The translations under genes and the position numbers were made by a program. From Thiobacillus sp. 65-29 (GTDB lineage: Bacteria > Pseudomonadota > Gammaproteobacteria > Burkholderiales > Thiobacillaceae): a stretch of 64,000 nucleotides of DNA. Below, in pieces: positions 34,353-41,634 of this stretch. Each line of letters starts with the position of its first letter. Position 1 is the stretch's first letter. The DNA is taken from assembly GCA_001899775.1 (NCBI GenBank), contig MKWN01000016.1, positions 124,001-188,000 on the forward strand. Reading direction: 5' to 3'. The notes beneath the pieces were generated by a model that saw only the letters and a program-made list of their open reading frames with translations, did not search any database and was not told where the DNA came from.

Positions 34353-36901
34353 GATGCACCTCCCAACAGCGCAGGATTAACGGCAATCATCTTCCGCTTG
34401 CCCTCCCGCTCTGGCCGTGCGCGGCCCGCCTCTTCCAGTTCGCGCAATGCGGTTTCAATCGTTGCCTTGCTTCGTAGTCCGCCCGGCCCGAATTGTTGCA
34501 GCTTGGCAATCGGGACAAGGTGTATTCGCTCCCGTCGGCAGTAATCGACAAGCCAGGAATCCAGCCGCGCCGCATCCGCCAGTTCCGCAGGTAGCGCAAG
34601 CTCGCCGAAGAATCGCCGCGATTCGCTCAGGTGCCACGCAGCAATCCGGCTCGCCGACTCGAAGCAATCCAGCCCGATAGCGCCGCCCATGCCATGCTCG
34701 AATATCTGGAACAGTGCCGCCAGCCGTGCCGCGTTGTCGGCGGACTTGCTCGCCACGTCCCGCACGTCGTAAAGCTCGCCACCGGTTTTCAGTTCGGCCT
34801 CGATTGCATCGTGAAATGCCACCCACGCCGCCTTCGCTTCCGGTGCCAGCATCATCAATGCCGGGGATAGCGCTCCCTCTTCGTCAATCGGTGCCGGGTT
34901 TGCCAGAATCGCCCCAATGCGTTGATGGAATGCGGCCAGGTGCGGCCAGTTCGGCGGGGCTTCGGTGAAGGGTCGAAAGCCTTGTGTCGATTCAGGCCAC
35001 GCCACCAGAAACCGGGCGAGGAATCCGGTGCCACGCGCCAGCCCGCCGGACTTGTCGAAAAAGCTCCGCAGCGTCATTTCCTGAATCTGCAAAGCCACGG
35101 TCAGCCGCGCACCTTTGACGGTGAAGGATTCCGAAGTCCGCCGCCCCACGGAATGCGTGCCGCCATCCCATAGGACATTCAGCAAGGCAAGATTCCGCAT
35201 TACTGAATCGCCGCTCATGCCATGCGCCCCAAAAACAGTCCCGGCCTCGGCAGAAACCACGCCCGCCGACGGCCAATGTTTTGCGAGTCCCCACGCCAGG
35301 TTTTCCGGCGTTTCATCGCCAAGCAATAGCCTCGGCACTCTCGGCGCTTCGGGTTTGTCGCGTTGCAGCTCGGCAAGATCGTCCCGCAGCTTGTCCGTCG
35401 GCTTGCCCTTTTTGCCCGCATCCTTGATCGCGGAAATGATGCCGTCGCGCTCAGCCTCCCATGCCGCAATATCGGCCTGGTGTTGCTTGATCGCCGGTTT
35501 CATCGCCTCGGCTTGCTCTTCCTGGTACTGGCGGATCGCCGACGTAAAGAAGCCGTCGCAGGTTGATTTGCGCTCGCCACTGTCCGCGATGGTCAGCAGG
35601 AACAGCCCGGTTGGCCCGTGCAGCCGTTCCGCCCGCTTCACGTCGATATGCGCTTGGGTCGCCAGCGATAGCGCCGCCAGTGCCGACGATGCCACCATCG
35701 GCAACGGTGCTTTGACAAAACCCGCCACCTCTTCCACCGCCGCCCGGATGGTTTCAGGCAGCGCGTCGATTGGATAAGGCTCTGGTGTCACCTTCGCGGT
35801 CAACAGTTGCGGCTCCGGCCAAACTTGCCCCTCCAGAATTGGCGCTGTTGCGTTTTCTTGCTCGGGTTGATGCGATGCCCCATCCGGCTCGCTTGCGTTT
35901 GCTATGGCGCGTTTTACGGCGTCCCTGCCGAGTAGCGCCGCCATGTCGTTGAAGTCGGTCGCGCCGTCCGGTCGGTCGGTGCCAAAGTCCGGGATTGCAA
36001 GCTTGCCGCCAACGGATTGCGCCGCCTCGACTGCATGGGGATCGGGTGCGCCGGTTGCCTTCACCAGATCGGAAAGAATGACCAGCGCCGCAGCCGGGTT
36101 GCGTTCGCGCATCGCCTTCGCCACCGTCGACAGATTGCCAGCCGACAGCGCCGCGATTGCCAGGTGTCCGCTTGATTCCTTCGCCGTTAGCACGGTCGCA
36201 ACACCTTCGCCGATTAGCAGGGTCAGCCCGTCGCCATCGGGTAGCTGTTGCGCTGCCCAATACCCGCCAGCCTTCGCGCCGCCATAAACAGCAGACTTGC
36301 GCCCCTCTTCGTCGATCAGTTCCAGCGTCGAAAGTCCGTCGCCGACTTTGACGGGGGCCACCAGCAAGCGCCCGGCCAGGTGTTCGCCGCCCGACTTCGG
36401 CGCATAGCCCAGAATCGCAGCCGCAGCGCCCGCGTCGATCTCGCGCAGGGTTGCCACTGGCGAAACCCGTTTGCGGACAAGGTAGGGATGATCGGGCTTC
36501 GCTTCGCTTGCCGCCTTCCAGACAGCCGCCGATTTCTTCGCGGCCTCGGCGCGTTCCGAAGCGATGCGGGCTTCCTCTTGCGCCGCACGTTCCGCCGCGA
36601 TGCGCTGGCGCTCCGCAATCTCTTCGGGCGTCGGCTTCTGGTGCGTTCCATCGTCGCGCCAGCCGTTCGCTTTGGCCTCATGGAATAGCGTCCCCGCAGT
36701 CACCTTGCCATTGACGCGGATGCTCTTCCAAACGTCCCGCGCATCTTTGGCATTGAAGGTGTCGGCTTGCTGGCTCCAGCCTTCCCACAGATCGAAGCCG
36801 GAATCCCCAAGCTCGGACTTAACCGCCATGCCCATCTTCACCCAGGTATCGCGGTCACTGGCCGGAATGAATTGCAGCGCTTCACGGATGCGGTCGCTCA
36901 T
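34349..36901 (-). CDS. DUF3987 primase-helicase with PriCT-2 and Toprim domains
   Basis: 850 residues. The N-terminal part (about 1-75; DRDTWVKMGMAVKSELGD, TLFHEAKANGW) is a PriCT-2 module. A Toprim domain follows (about 200-310; LLIGEGVATVLTAKES, LVILSDL). The DUF3987 domain (about 370-780) has a P-loop-like ADSGERKST. Such proteins replicate plasmids and satellite-like islands. The ATG at 36901 before SDRIREALQF fits; its first bases overlap the small upstream gene by four. Confidence 0.85.
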   Translation of the reverse strand: MSDRIREALQFIPASDRDTWVKMGMAVKSELGDSGFDLWEGWSQQADTFNAKDARDVWKSIRVNGKVTAGTLFHEAKANGWRDDGTHQKPTPEEIAERQRIAAERAAQEEARIASERAEAAKKSAAVWKAASEAKPDHPYLVRKRVSPVATLREIDAGAAAAILGYAPKSGGEHLAGRLLVAPVKVGDGLSTLELIDEEGRKSAVYGGAKAGGYWAAQQLPDGDGLTLLIGEGVATVLTAKESSGHLAIAALSAGNLSTVAKAMRERNPAAALVILSDLVKATGAPDPHAVEAAQSVGGKLAIPDFGTDRPDGATDFNDMAALLGRDAVKRAIANASEPDGASHQPEQENATAPILEGQVWPEPQLLTAKVTPEPYPIDALPETIRAAVEEVAGFVKAPLPMVASSALAALSLATQAHIDVKRAERLHGPTGLFLLTIADSGERKSTCDGFFTSAIRQYQEEQAEAMKPAIKQHQADIAAWEAERDGIISAIKDAGKKGKPTDKLRDDLAELQRDKPEAPRVPRLLLGDETPENLAWGLAKHWPSAGVVSAEAGTVFGAHGMSGDSVMRNLALLNVLWDGGTHSVGRRTSESFTVKGARLTVALQIQEMTLRSFFDKSGGLARGTGFLARFLVAWPESTQGFRPFTEAPPNWPHLAAFHQRIGAILANPAPIDEEGALSPALMMLAPEAKAAWVAFHDAIEAELKTGGELYDVRDVASKSADNAARLAALFQIFEHGMGGAIGLDCFESASRIAAWHLSESRRFFGELALPAELADAARLDSWLVDYCRRERIHLVPIAKLQQFGPGGLRSKATIETALRELEEAGRARPEREGKRKMIAVNPALLGGAS

Positions 36902-37107
36902 GCCAGCCTCCCAAGCCGCAGAAACGCCAACGCGATGCACGCCCCGGCCTCTTTCCAGAAATTGCCATTGGCAGCATGAAGCTGGCGGGCCTCTTCAAGC
37001 GAGTACGCCAGCCTCCAGGCGGTTGTGCTGATAGAATTCAGGGTGTTGTGTAGTCTTGAAGCCGCATGGGCATTGCCGCTCGTTGCGGCTTTTTTGTTTG
37101 TATTCAT
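36898..37107 (-). CDS. Small conserved island protein
   Basis: 69 residues: MNTNKKAATSGNAHAASRLH then LNSISTTAWRLAYSLEEARQ. Predicted helical with no known motif. It lies between the AlpA-like regulator and the primase and overlaps the primase start by four bases, so it is probably a genuine coupled gene. Function unknown. Confidence 0.6.
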   Translation of the reverse strand: MNTNKKAATSGNAHAASRLHNTLNSISTTAWRLAYSLEEARQLHAANGNFWKEAGACIALAFLRLGRLA

Positions 37108-37116
37108 CGCCGCCCC

Positions 37117-37332
37117 TTACTTCAAAGACTCGACCAGGGCGCGAATGGACTCGACAGGCCAGGCCGTCACACGCGGCCCGAGTTTTACCGGCTTGGGGAA
37201 GCGCCCGGATTTGACGCCATCCCACCAGCAGGACTTTTTAACGGGAATGATTGGGGGGATAGGCGGTTCCGCTCTGGGGTCGCCGATGATTTGCGACAGG
37301 CGAAGAAAGCCGGTTTCGGGAAGTTTGCTCAT
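37117..37332 (-). CDS. AlpA-family DNA-binding regulator / excisionase-like
   Basis: 71 residues starting MSKLPETGFLRLSQIIGD. The helix-turn-helix region includes IPVKKSCWWDGVKSGRFPKP and VKLGPRVTAWPVESI, the AlpA/MerR-like signature. AlpA proteins of P4-type elements activate integrase expression and favour excision. It is the first gene of the primase operon. The 150 bases upstream (37333-37486) should hold the operon promoter. Confidence 0.85.
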   Translation of the reverse strand: MSKLPETGFLRLSQIIGDPRAEPPIPPIIPVKKSCWWDGVKSGRFPKPVKLGPRVTAWPVESIRALVESLK

Positions 37333-37486
37333 TCGGGATGCTCCATAAATGGCCGTTGCTGGCCGGTAGGTGCATCCTCGTTTTTTCAGCAAAACAACTC
37401 GAAGAAACTCAAAAGGTTTTTGGGGGCCGAGTTTTCCGCCAGTCTGGAAAAGTCACCCGCCATTTTCCGCCCGATTTTTCCAGCCG

Positions 37487-38518
37487 CTACCCGCCTAGCT
37501 TTGCAAGGGCTTTCCGCACGTCGTCATAGGTCACATCTACGTCGGGCAGGTTGATAGCGACATTCGCCACGATTGCCATTGCCTTCATGATTGGCGTTGT
37601 TAGCGCGAAGCCATAAGCATCAATCAGCAGAGTCCCGAAGGCTCGCAGGTATTCCGTTTTCGGGCTTCGTTGCCGGGACTCAATCGCCGCACCGATCATG
37701 CCTGATTCGCTCGGCTCGAATCCACGCGCCGCTTTTGCAACGCTATGCAGCAATGCAGGCAAATCGGGTGCCGTCCCCCATGCGTAGCGCAGGGTATTTC
37801 GTGCCTCTTCTACCGGGTCAATCTCGGCTCCCTCTCCGGCTGGCACGATGACAATCTCAAGCGGGGGCATTGCTTCGCGGGGTTCGATCTTTGGCTCCAT
37901 TTCTGGAACATCATCCCTCGGCAGGTCGCCTAGAACGTAGCGCCGCATGGATCGCCACATATGCAGGTTATGCCCCTGCAGTTCGTGATTGTCGGTTTGC
38001 CGGAGTAGCTCGGGGATTGAATAAAACTCGCTCGGCCCGTTGACTCCGGTTTCCGCGAATTGCCGGATCAGTTCCGCCAACGTTTCCGCCGCCTCGGCTA
38101 TCTCGCCTTTCAGTTCCGTCGCTCGCTTCAACCGGTCGCGGAATTTCGCAAAATCTATCCGCGCCGCCCACGCGGCATAGATGAAGTTCCGCCATTGCCT
38201 ATCGTCGGTAAATTCGCGGGTCAGTAGTGCGAAGGCATCGCGCATCCGCGCATCGTGCGCCAGGCGTCGCAAGCAATCCACATCGCCCGCCAGCGTATCC
38301 CGATGCTCTGCCGCTTCAAGCCTTTCTCTTCTAAGGCCGGGCAGGTAATCATCCTTCCCCCATCGGATGCAGCTCTCGATTTGCCCGTCGATTTCAGCTA
38401 ACTGGCGCTCGGCGCTGTCTAGGGATTTTTGCCACCCCATCGGCTCCCAAGAATCGCCCTCGATCAGTGTCGTTATGTGCGCCCGGACTGCCGCCGGGAC
38501 GTATGCCGGAAAATCCAT
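37487..38518 (-). CDS. Conserved island protein of unknown function
   Basis: 343 residues starting MDFPAYVPAAVRAHITTLIE, with GAAAGGG before the ATG at 38518. The first half is a long charged helical region (SAERQLAEIDGQIESCIRWG, LRRLAHDARMRDAFALL). The second half has LLHSVAKAARGFEPSESGMIG and ends in a small domain VDVTYDDVRKALAKLG. It has no recognised catalytic motif. It lies between the integrase and the AlpA operon, a place often used by such genes in P4-like islands. Confidence 0.65.
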   Translation of the reverse strand: MDFPAYVPAAVRAHITTLIEGDSWEPMGWQKSLDSAERQLAEIDGQIESCIRWGKDDYLPGLRRERLEAAEHRDTLAGDVDCLRRLAHDARMRDAFALLTREFTDDRQWRNFIYAAWAARIDFAKFRDRLKRATELKGEIAEAAETLAELIRQFAETGVNGPSEFYSIPELLRQTDNHELQGHNLHMWRSMRRYVLGDLPRDDVPEMEPKIEPREAMPPLEIVIVPAGEGAEIDPVEEARNTLRYAWGTAPDLPALLHSVAKAARGFEPSESGMIGAAIESRQRSPKTEYLRAFGTLLIDAYGFALTTPIMKAMAIVANVAINLPDVDVTYDDVRKALAKLGG

Positions 38519-38612
38519 CGTCGCGCCCTTTCGCGCTCCCTTGATTGGGTGCCACGCCAGCCGGGTAAGGGTGTCCCGGTTTTCGCCCCGTCGGGCTAGG
38601 CGCAGCAAACCT

Positions 38613-39893
38613 TTATGCCGCTGCCTGCTTAATCGGTGTCACGTTGCTGCGGGCCTTCGCCATTTCGTCGGTCATGTCCGCCCATTGCTGCATCATGGCC
38701 CGCCGCTCTTCCATATATTCGCCCTGGTTGTAGCTGGCCCGCACCTTGTTGCGTTCGGCATGGGCTAGCTGGCGTTCGATCACTTCGGAGCGAAAGCCCA
38801 ATTCGTTCAGCATGGTTGAAGCCGTGGCCCGGAATCCGTGCGCCGAAAAGCCGATGCTGTCCTTACCGTTGAAGCCCATGCGTTCCAGCGCCCGATTCAG
38901 CGTCGTTGCCGTCATGCAGGTTTGCGGGTTGCGGTAGTTGGGGAACAGGAAACTACGCCCGCCGGTATGGGTTTGCAGTTCCGTCAGCAGCGCCACGGCT
39001 TGCCGGGACAAGGGGACGATATGAGGCTCCCGCATCTTCATCCGCTCGGCGGGGATGCGCCATTCCGCCCGGTCTAGGTCAATCTCCGTCCAGTGCGCCG
39101 CCCGCAGTTCCACGGTTCGAACGAATGTCAGCAGCATCAGGCGCAAGGCGATTACCGTAGTCCGATACCCGCCATAGGAATCAAGCGCCTTCACGAAGTC
39201 GCCCACTTGGTCGCGGGACAGGGGTTTGTGATGCTCGATCTTTGGCCGGTGAATCGCGCCCTTCAATGCCGACGCTGGATCGGTGTCCGCCCGCAGGGTC
39301 GCCACGGCATAGCGGAAGATCGCGGAAGCCCATTGCCGCACCAGCAGGGCCACGGTTTCAGCGCCGCGCCCCTCGACACGCCCCAAGATTTCCAGCAGGT
39401 GCGCCGCCGTCACGTTGCGAATCGGCAGACTGCCGATGTAGGGAAAAACGTCAGCCTCCAGGCCGCGCTCGACTTGGCGCAGGTAGTAGGCCGTCCATCC
39501 GGGCGTTTTCTTGGCTATCCATTCCCGCGCAACAGCCTCGAAGGTGTTTGCGTTTTCGGCGGATCGCTTCGCCGCGTCGGCCTTCCGGTTATGCGCCGGG
39601 TGTATGCCGTGCTTGATTAGCCCTTTACAGCGCTCGCGTTCCTGCCGGGCTTCGGCCAGGGTGTAGCGCCCGGATGCCTTTCGGTTAGCAGCGTCGGCGG
39701 CTGTCTCAGCCCTCGGGGCTTCGCAATACTCGCCGATGGCAAAAACGTTTTCCTTGCCGTCTATGCGGTACTTCAAGCGCCACAGCTTCGCGCCGCTCGG
39801 CTTTACCAGCAGATAAAGCCCGCCAGCATCGGAAACCTTGTATTGCTTCTCGGCGGGTTTCTTGTTGCGGATGCTCGCGTCGGTCAGTGCCAT
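38613..39893 (-). CDS. P4-type tyrosine recombinase/integrase
   Basis: 426 residues. The N-terminal DUF4102 arm-binding domain (LTDASIRNKKPAEKQYKVSD) is followed by a core-binding domain (about 100-190) and a catalytic domain. Active-site residues appear as Arg in LLTFVRTVELR, the H-x-x-R of FSAHGFRATASTML, a His in QLAHAERNKVR and Tyr in SYNQGEYMEERR. It should integrate the island at the trpG start. It is transcribed away from the adjacent right end. Confidence 0.94.
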   Translation of the reverse strand: MALTDASIRNKKPAEKQYKVSDAGGLYLLVKPSGAKLWRLKYRIDGKENVFAIGEYCEAPRAETAADAANRKASGRYTLAEARQERERCKGLIKHGIHPAHNRKADAAKRSAENANTFEAVAREWIAKKTPGWTAYYLRQVERGLEADVFPYIGSLPIRNVTAAHLLEILGRVEGRGAETVALLVRQWASAIFRYAVATLRADTDPASALKGAIHRPKIEHHKPLSRDQVGDFVKALDSYGGYRTTVIALRLMLLTFVRTVELRAAHWTEIDLDRAEWRIPAERMKMREPHIVPLSRQAVALLTELQTHTGGRSFLFPNYRNPQTCMTATTLNRALERMGFNGKDSIGFSAHGFRATASTMLNELGFRSEVIERQLAHAERNKVRASYNQGEYMEERRAMMQQWADMTDEMAKARSNVTPIKQAAA

Positions 39894-39913
39894 GATGGGG
39901 GTACCGGGCTATC

Positions 39914-39934
39914 GATACCCCCAACAATACCCCC
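39914..39934. promoter_or_regulatory. Probable integrase arm-type sites, right end
   Basis: Two direct TACCCCC units with the same spacing as at 32073-32093. A further inverted unit (GGGGGTA) lies at 39896-39902, overlapping the integrase start. They would let the integrase bind the end and could also repress its own gene. Confidence 0.6.
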
Positions 39935-40054
39935 AATTTTTCCGGATGGCAACGGATGATGCCGGTTGTTTACGGCCTTCTAACCCTCGTAAATACTAGG
40001 TTTTATATGGGGTACCGGATCAGAAAGGACGTTGCCGGATTTGCATCATGCTTT

Positions 40055-40071
40055 TCGATCATCAGCAGCAT
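40055..40071. repeat. att direct repeat, right end (old trpG start)
   Basis: TCGATCATCAGCAGCAT. On the minus strand this reads ATGCTGCTGATGATCGA, the first codons of a trpG gene (MLLMI), preceded by a good GAAGGGA ribosome site. It is probably the original chromosomal trpG start left behind by integration. Confidence 0.75.
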
Positions 40072-40132
40072 GGCAATCCCTTCGGCGCGCCGGCGCGCTG
40101 GAAGCTTCTGGCGCTGCGCCACAAAAAAAAGG

Positions 40133-40138
40133 ATTATA
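40133..40138 (-). promoter_or_regulatory. -10 box of the probable original trpG promoter
   Basis: On the minus strand TATAAT is a perfect -10 hexamer, just after the sqr terminator and about 60 bases before the old trpG start at 40071. A T-rich stretch at the -35 position is weak. It would now transcribe into the island end instead of trpG. Confidence 0.5.
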
Positions 40139-40154
40139 GCCGGGGGCGCAAGGC

Positions 40155-40179
40155 TAAAAAAAAGCGCCCGCAGGCGCTT
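40155..40179 (-). terminator. Rho-independent terminator of sqr
   Basis: On the minus strand AAGCGCC and GGCGCTT form a 7-bp stem with a four-base loop, followed by a run of T. It lies 25 bases after the sqr stop. Confidence 0.8.
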
Positions 40180-40203
40180 GAAGGCAGGAGCCTCAAGGAG
40201 GAA

Positions 40204-41472
40204 TCATTTGAGCTTGTGAACACCCATCAGCTTCAGCACGTATTTTTCGTAAAGCGGTTCGGTGGTGCCGGCCTTCATCTTGCGCATGAAGTATTTCTCG
40301 AAGGCGACCTTGGCCAGATGCACCCACTTGCCTTCCTTGAACCAGTTGACGTTGCGCGGCGGGATCTGTGGCAGGGCGACAAAGGCAGCGCCGGAGTCAC
40401 CGAAGTCGGCGAGGCAGATGGCGTTCCAGGTGGCCTTTTCGTCCGGCTCGCGGCCGTCGATGAGGGCGCGGATGTTGTGCGCGCTGGCGGTGACCATGGA
40501 TTCGATCATGTAGCCGGTCTTCGGCGTGCCGGTGGGCACCGGGGTCGCCTCGACGGGCGGGATGGCGACGCATACGCCGACGGCGAACACGTTCGGGTAC
40601 TTGGGATTGCGCTGGTGGGCATCGATGGCGATGAAGCCGCGCGGGTTGGTGAGGCCCTCGATGCCAAAGACGGCGTCGATGCCCTTGAAGGCGGGCAGCA
40701 TCATGGAATAGGCGAACGGCAGTTCATGTTCCTTGATGACCTCGCCTTTATCGTTGTGCTCGGCGACGAACATCTTGCCTTCCTCGACCTTGGTGACCTT
40801 GGCGTTGCAGATCCACTTGATGTGGCGCTGGCGCATGGCCGATTCGAGCATGCCCTTGGAGTCGCCCACGCCGCCGAGGCCGAGATGGCCGATGTAGGGC
40901 TCGGAGGTGACGAAGGTCATCGGCACCTGGTTGCGCAGCTTGCGGCGGCGCAGGTCGGTATCCATGATCATGGCGAACTCGTACGCGGGACCGAAGCAGG
41001 ATGCACCCTGCACCGCGCCGACGACGATGGGACCGGGTTTCTTGACGAAGTCATCCCACGCCTTGCCTGCCGCGATGGCATGGTCGACGTGGCAGATCGA
41101 CTGCGTATGCGCGGCCGGGCCAAGGCCCGGGATTTCGTCGAAGGCGAGCTTCGGTCCGGTGGCGATGACGAGATAGTCATAGTCGAGGGTGCGGCCGTCG
41201 GTCAGCTCGATCTGGTTCTTTTCCGGATGCACGCGCGCCGCGCCCACCGGAATGAAGTCGATGTTCTTCTTCTTGAGATAAGGCCCGGCTTCGATCGTGA
41301 TGTCGTCGCGTTTGCGCCAGTTCACCGCGACCCAGGGATTCGACGGCGTGAACTGGAAATACGAGAAGTTGGAAATGACGGTGACCTTGTCTTCCGCCCG
41401 CGCCGATTCGCGCATTTCGTAGGCCATGGTCATACCGCCCACGCCCGCTCCGAGAATCACGATGTGTGCCAT
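40204..41472 (-). CDS. sqr: Sulfide:quinone oxidoreductase, type I
   Basis: 422 residues. The N-terminal FAD-binding motif is VILGAGVGGMTMAYEM. Three catalytic cysteines, C127 (TQSICHVDHA), C159 (GASCFGPAYEF) and C353 (NAICLADFG), match the C128/C160/C356 set of Acidithiobacillus ferrooxidans SQR. The block IPPVEATPVPTGTPKTGYMIE is also shared. SQR is a membrane-surface flavoprotein that oxidises sulfide to polysulfide and passes electrons to quinone. The ATG at 41472 precedes AHIVILG; the upstream frame has no similarity. It is divergent from fisR and preceded by a -24/-12 promoter. Flavocytochrome c sulfide dehydrogenase is the main alternative, but no cytochrome subunit is present. Confidence 0.92.
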   Translation of the reverse strand: MAHIVILGAGVGGMTMAYEMRESARAEDKVTVISNFSYFQFTPSNPWVAVNWRKRDDITIEAGPYLKKKNIDFIPVGAARVHPEKNQIELTDGRTLDYDYLVIATGPKLAFDEIPGLGPAAHTQSICHVDHAIAAGKAWDDFVKKPGPIVVGAVQGASCFGPAYEFAMIMDTDLRRRKLRNQVPMTFVTSEPYIGHLGLGGVGDSKGMLESAMRQRHIKWICNAKVTKVEEGKMFVAEHNDKGEVIKEHELPFAYSMMLPAFKGIDAVFGIEGLTNPRGFIAIDAHQRNPKYPNVFAVGVCVAIPPVEATPVPTGTPKTGYMIESMVTASAHNIRALIDGREPDEKATWNAICLADFGDSGAAFVALPQIPPRNVNWFKEGKWVHLAKVAFEKYFMRKMKAGTTEPLYEKYVLKLMGVHKLK

Positions 41473-41510
41473 TGTTTGTCCTTGGTTGAGTGAATGACAA
41501 CTGGAGCCAT

Positions 41511-41525
41511 GCAACAGGCGTGCCA
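41511..41525 (-). promoter_or_regulatory. Sigma-54 (-24/-12) promoter of sqr
   Basis: On the minus strand TGGCACGCCTGTTGC matches the sigma-54 consensus TGGCACG-N4-TTGC at every position. It lies 39 bases before the sqr ATG. The activator is almost certainly the divergent FisR-like protein. Confidence 0.85.
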
Positions 41526-41587
41526 GCCCCGCCAACCCGCGTCGTCCCGGGCTCTTTCACTTGCGCTTCCGTTTGACATGACCGATA

Positions 41588-41618
41588 TGTCATGACAAGG
41601 TTCCACCCTGTCATGACA
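41588..41618. promoter_or_regulatory. Twin palindromes, probable FisR upstream activating sites
   Basis: TGTCATGACA occurs twice as a perfect 10-bp palindrome (41588-41597 and 41609-41618), centres 21 bases apart, i.e. two helical turns on the same face. They are 65-95 bases upstream of the sqr -24 box, normal for an enhancer-binding protein, and 17 bases before the fisR ATG, so they may also give autoregulation. Confidence 0.75.
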
Positions 41619-41634
41619 TGCTGCGCACGCTCTT

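Larger units (their letters stand above)
32004..40071. mobile_element. Integrated genomic island (8.07 kb) at the trpG start codon
   Basis: The element is bounded by 17-bp direct repeats differing at one base (32004-32020 and 40055-40071). It carries a P4-type tyrosine integrase at one end, an AlpA-like regulator, a DUF3987 primase-helicase, four small conserved mobile-element genes and two unknown cargo genes at the far end. Paired TACCCCC motifs near both ends are probable integrase arm sites. There are no capsid, terminase, conjugation or resistance genes, so it resembles a phage-satellite or plasmid-like integrative element that needs a helper. Most genes are on the minus strand and overlap by four bases. 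Confidence 0.85.
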
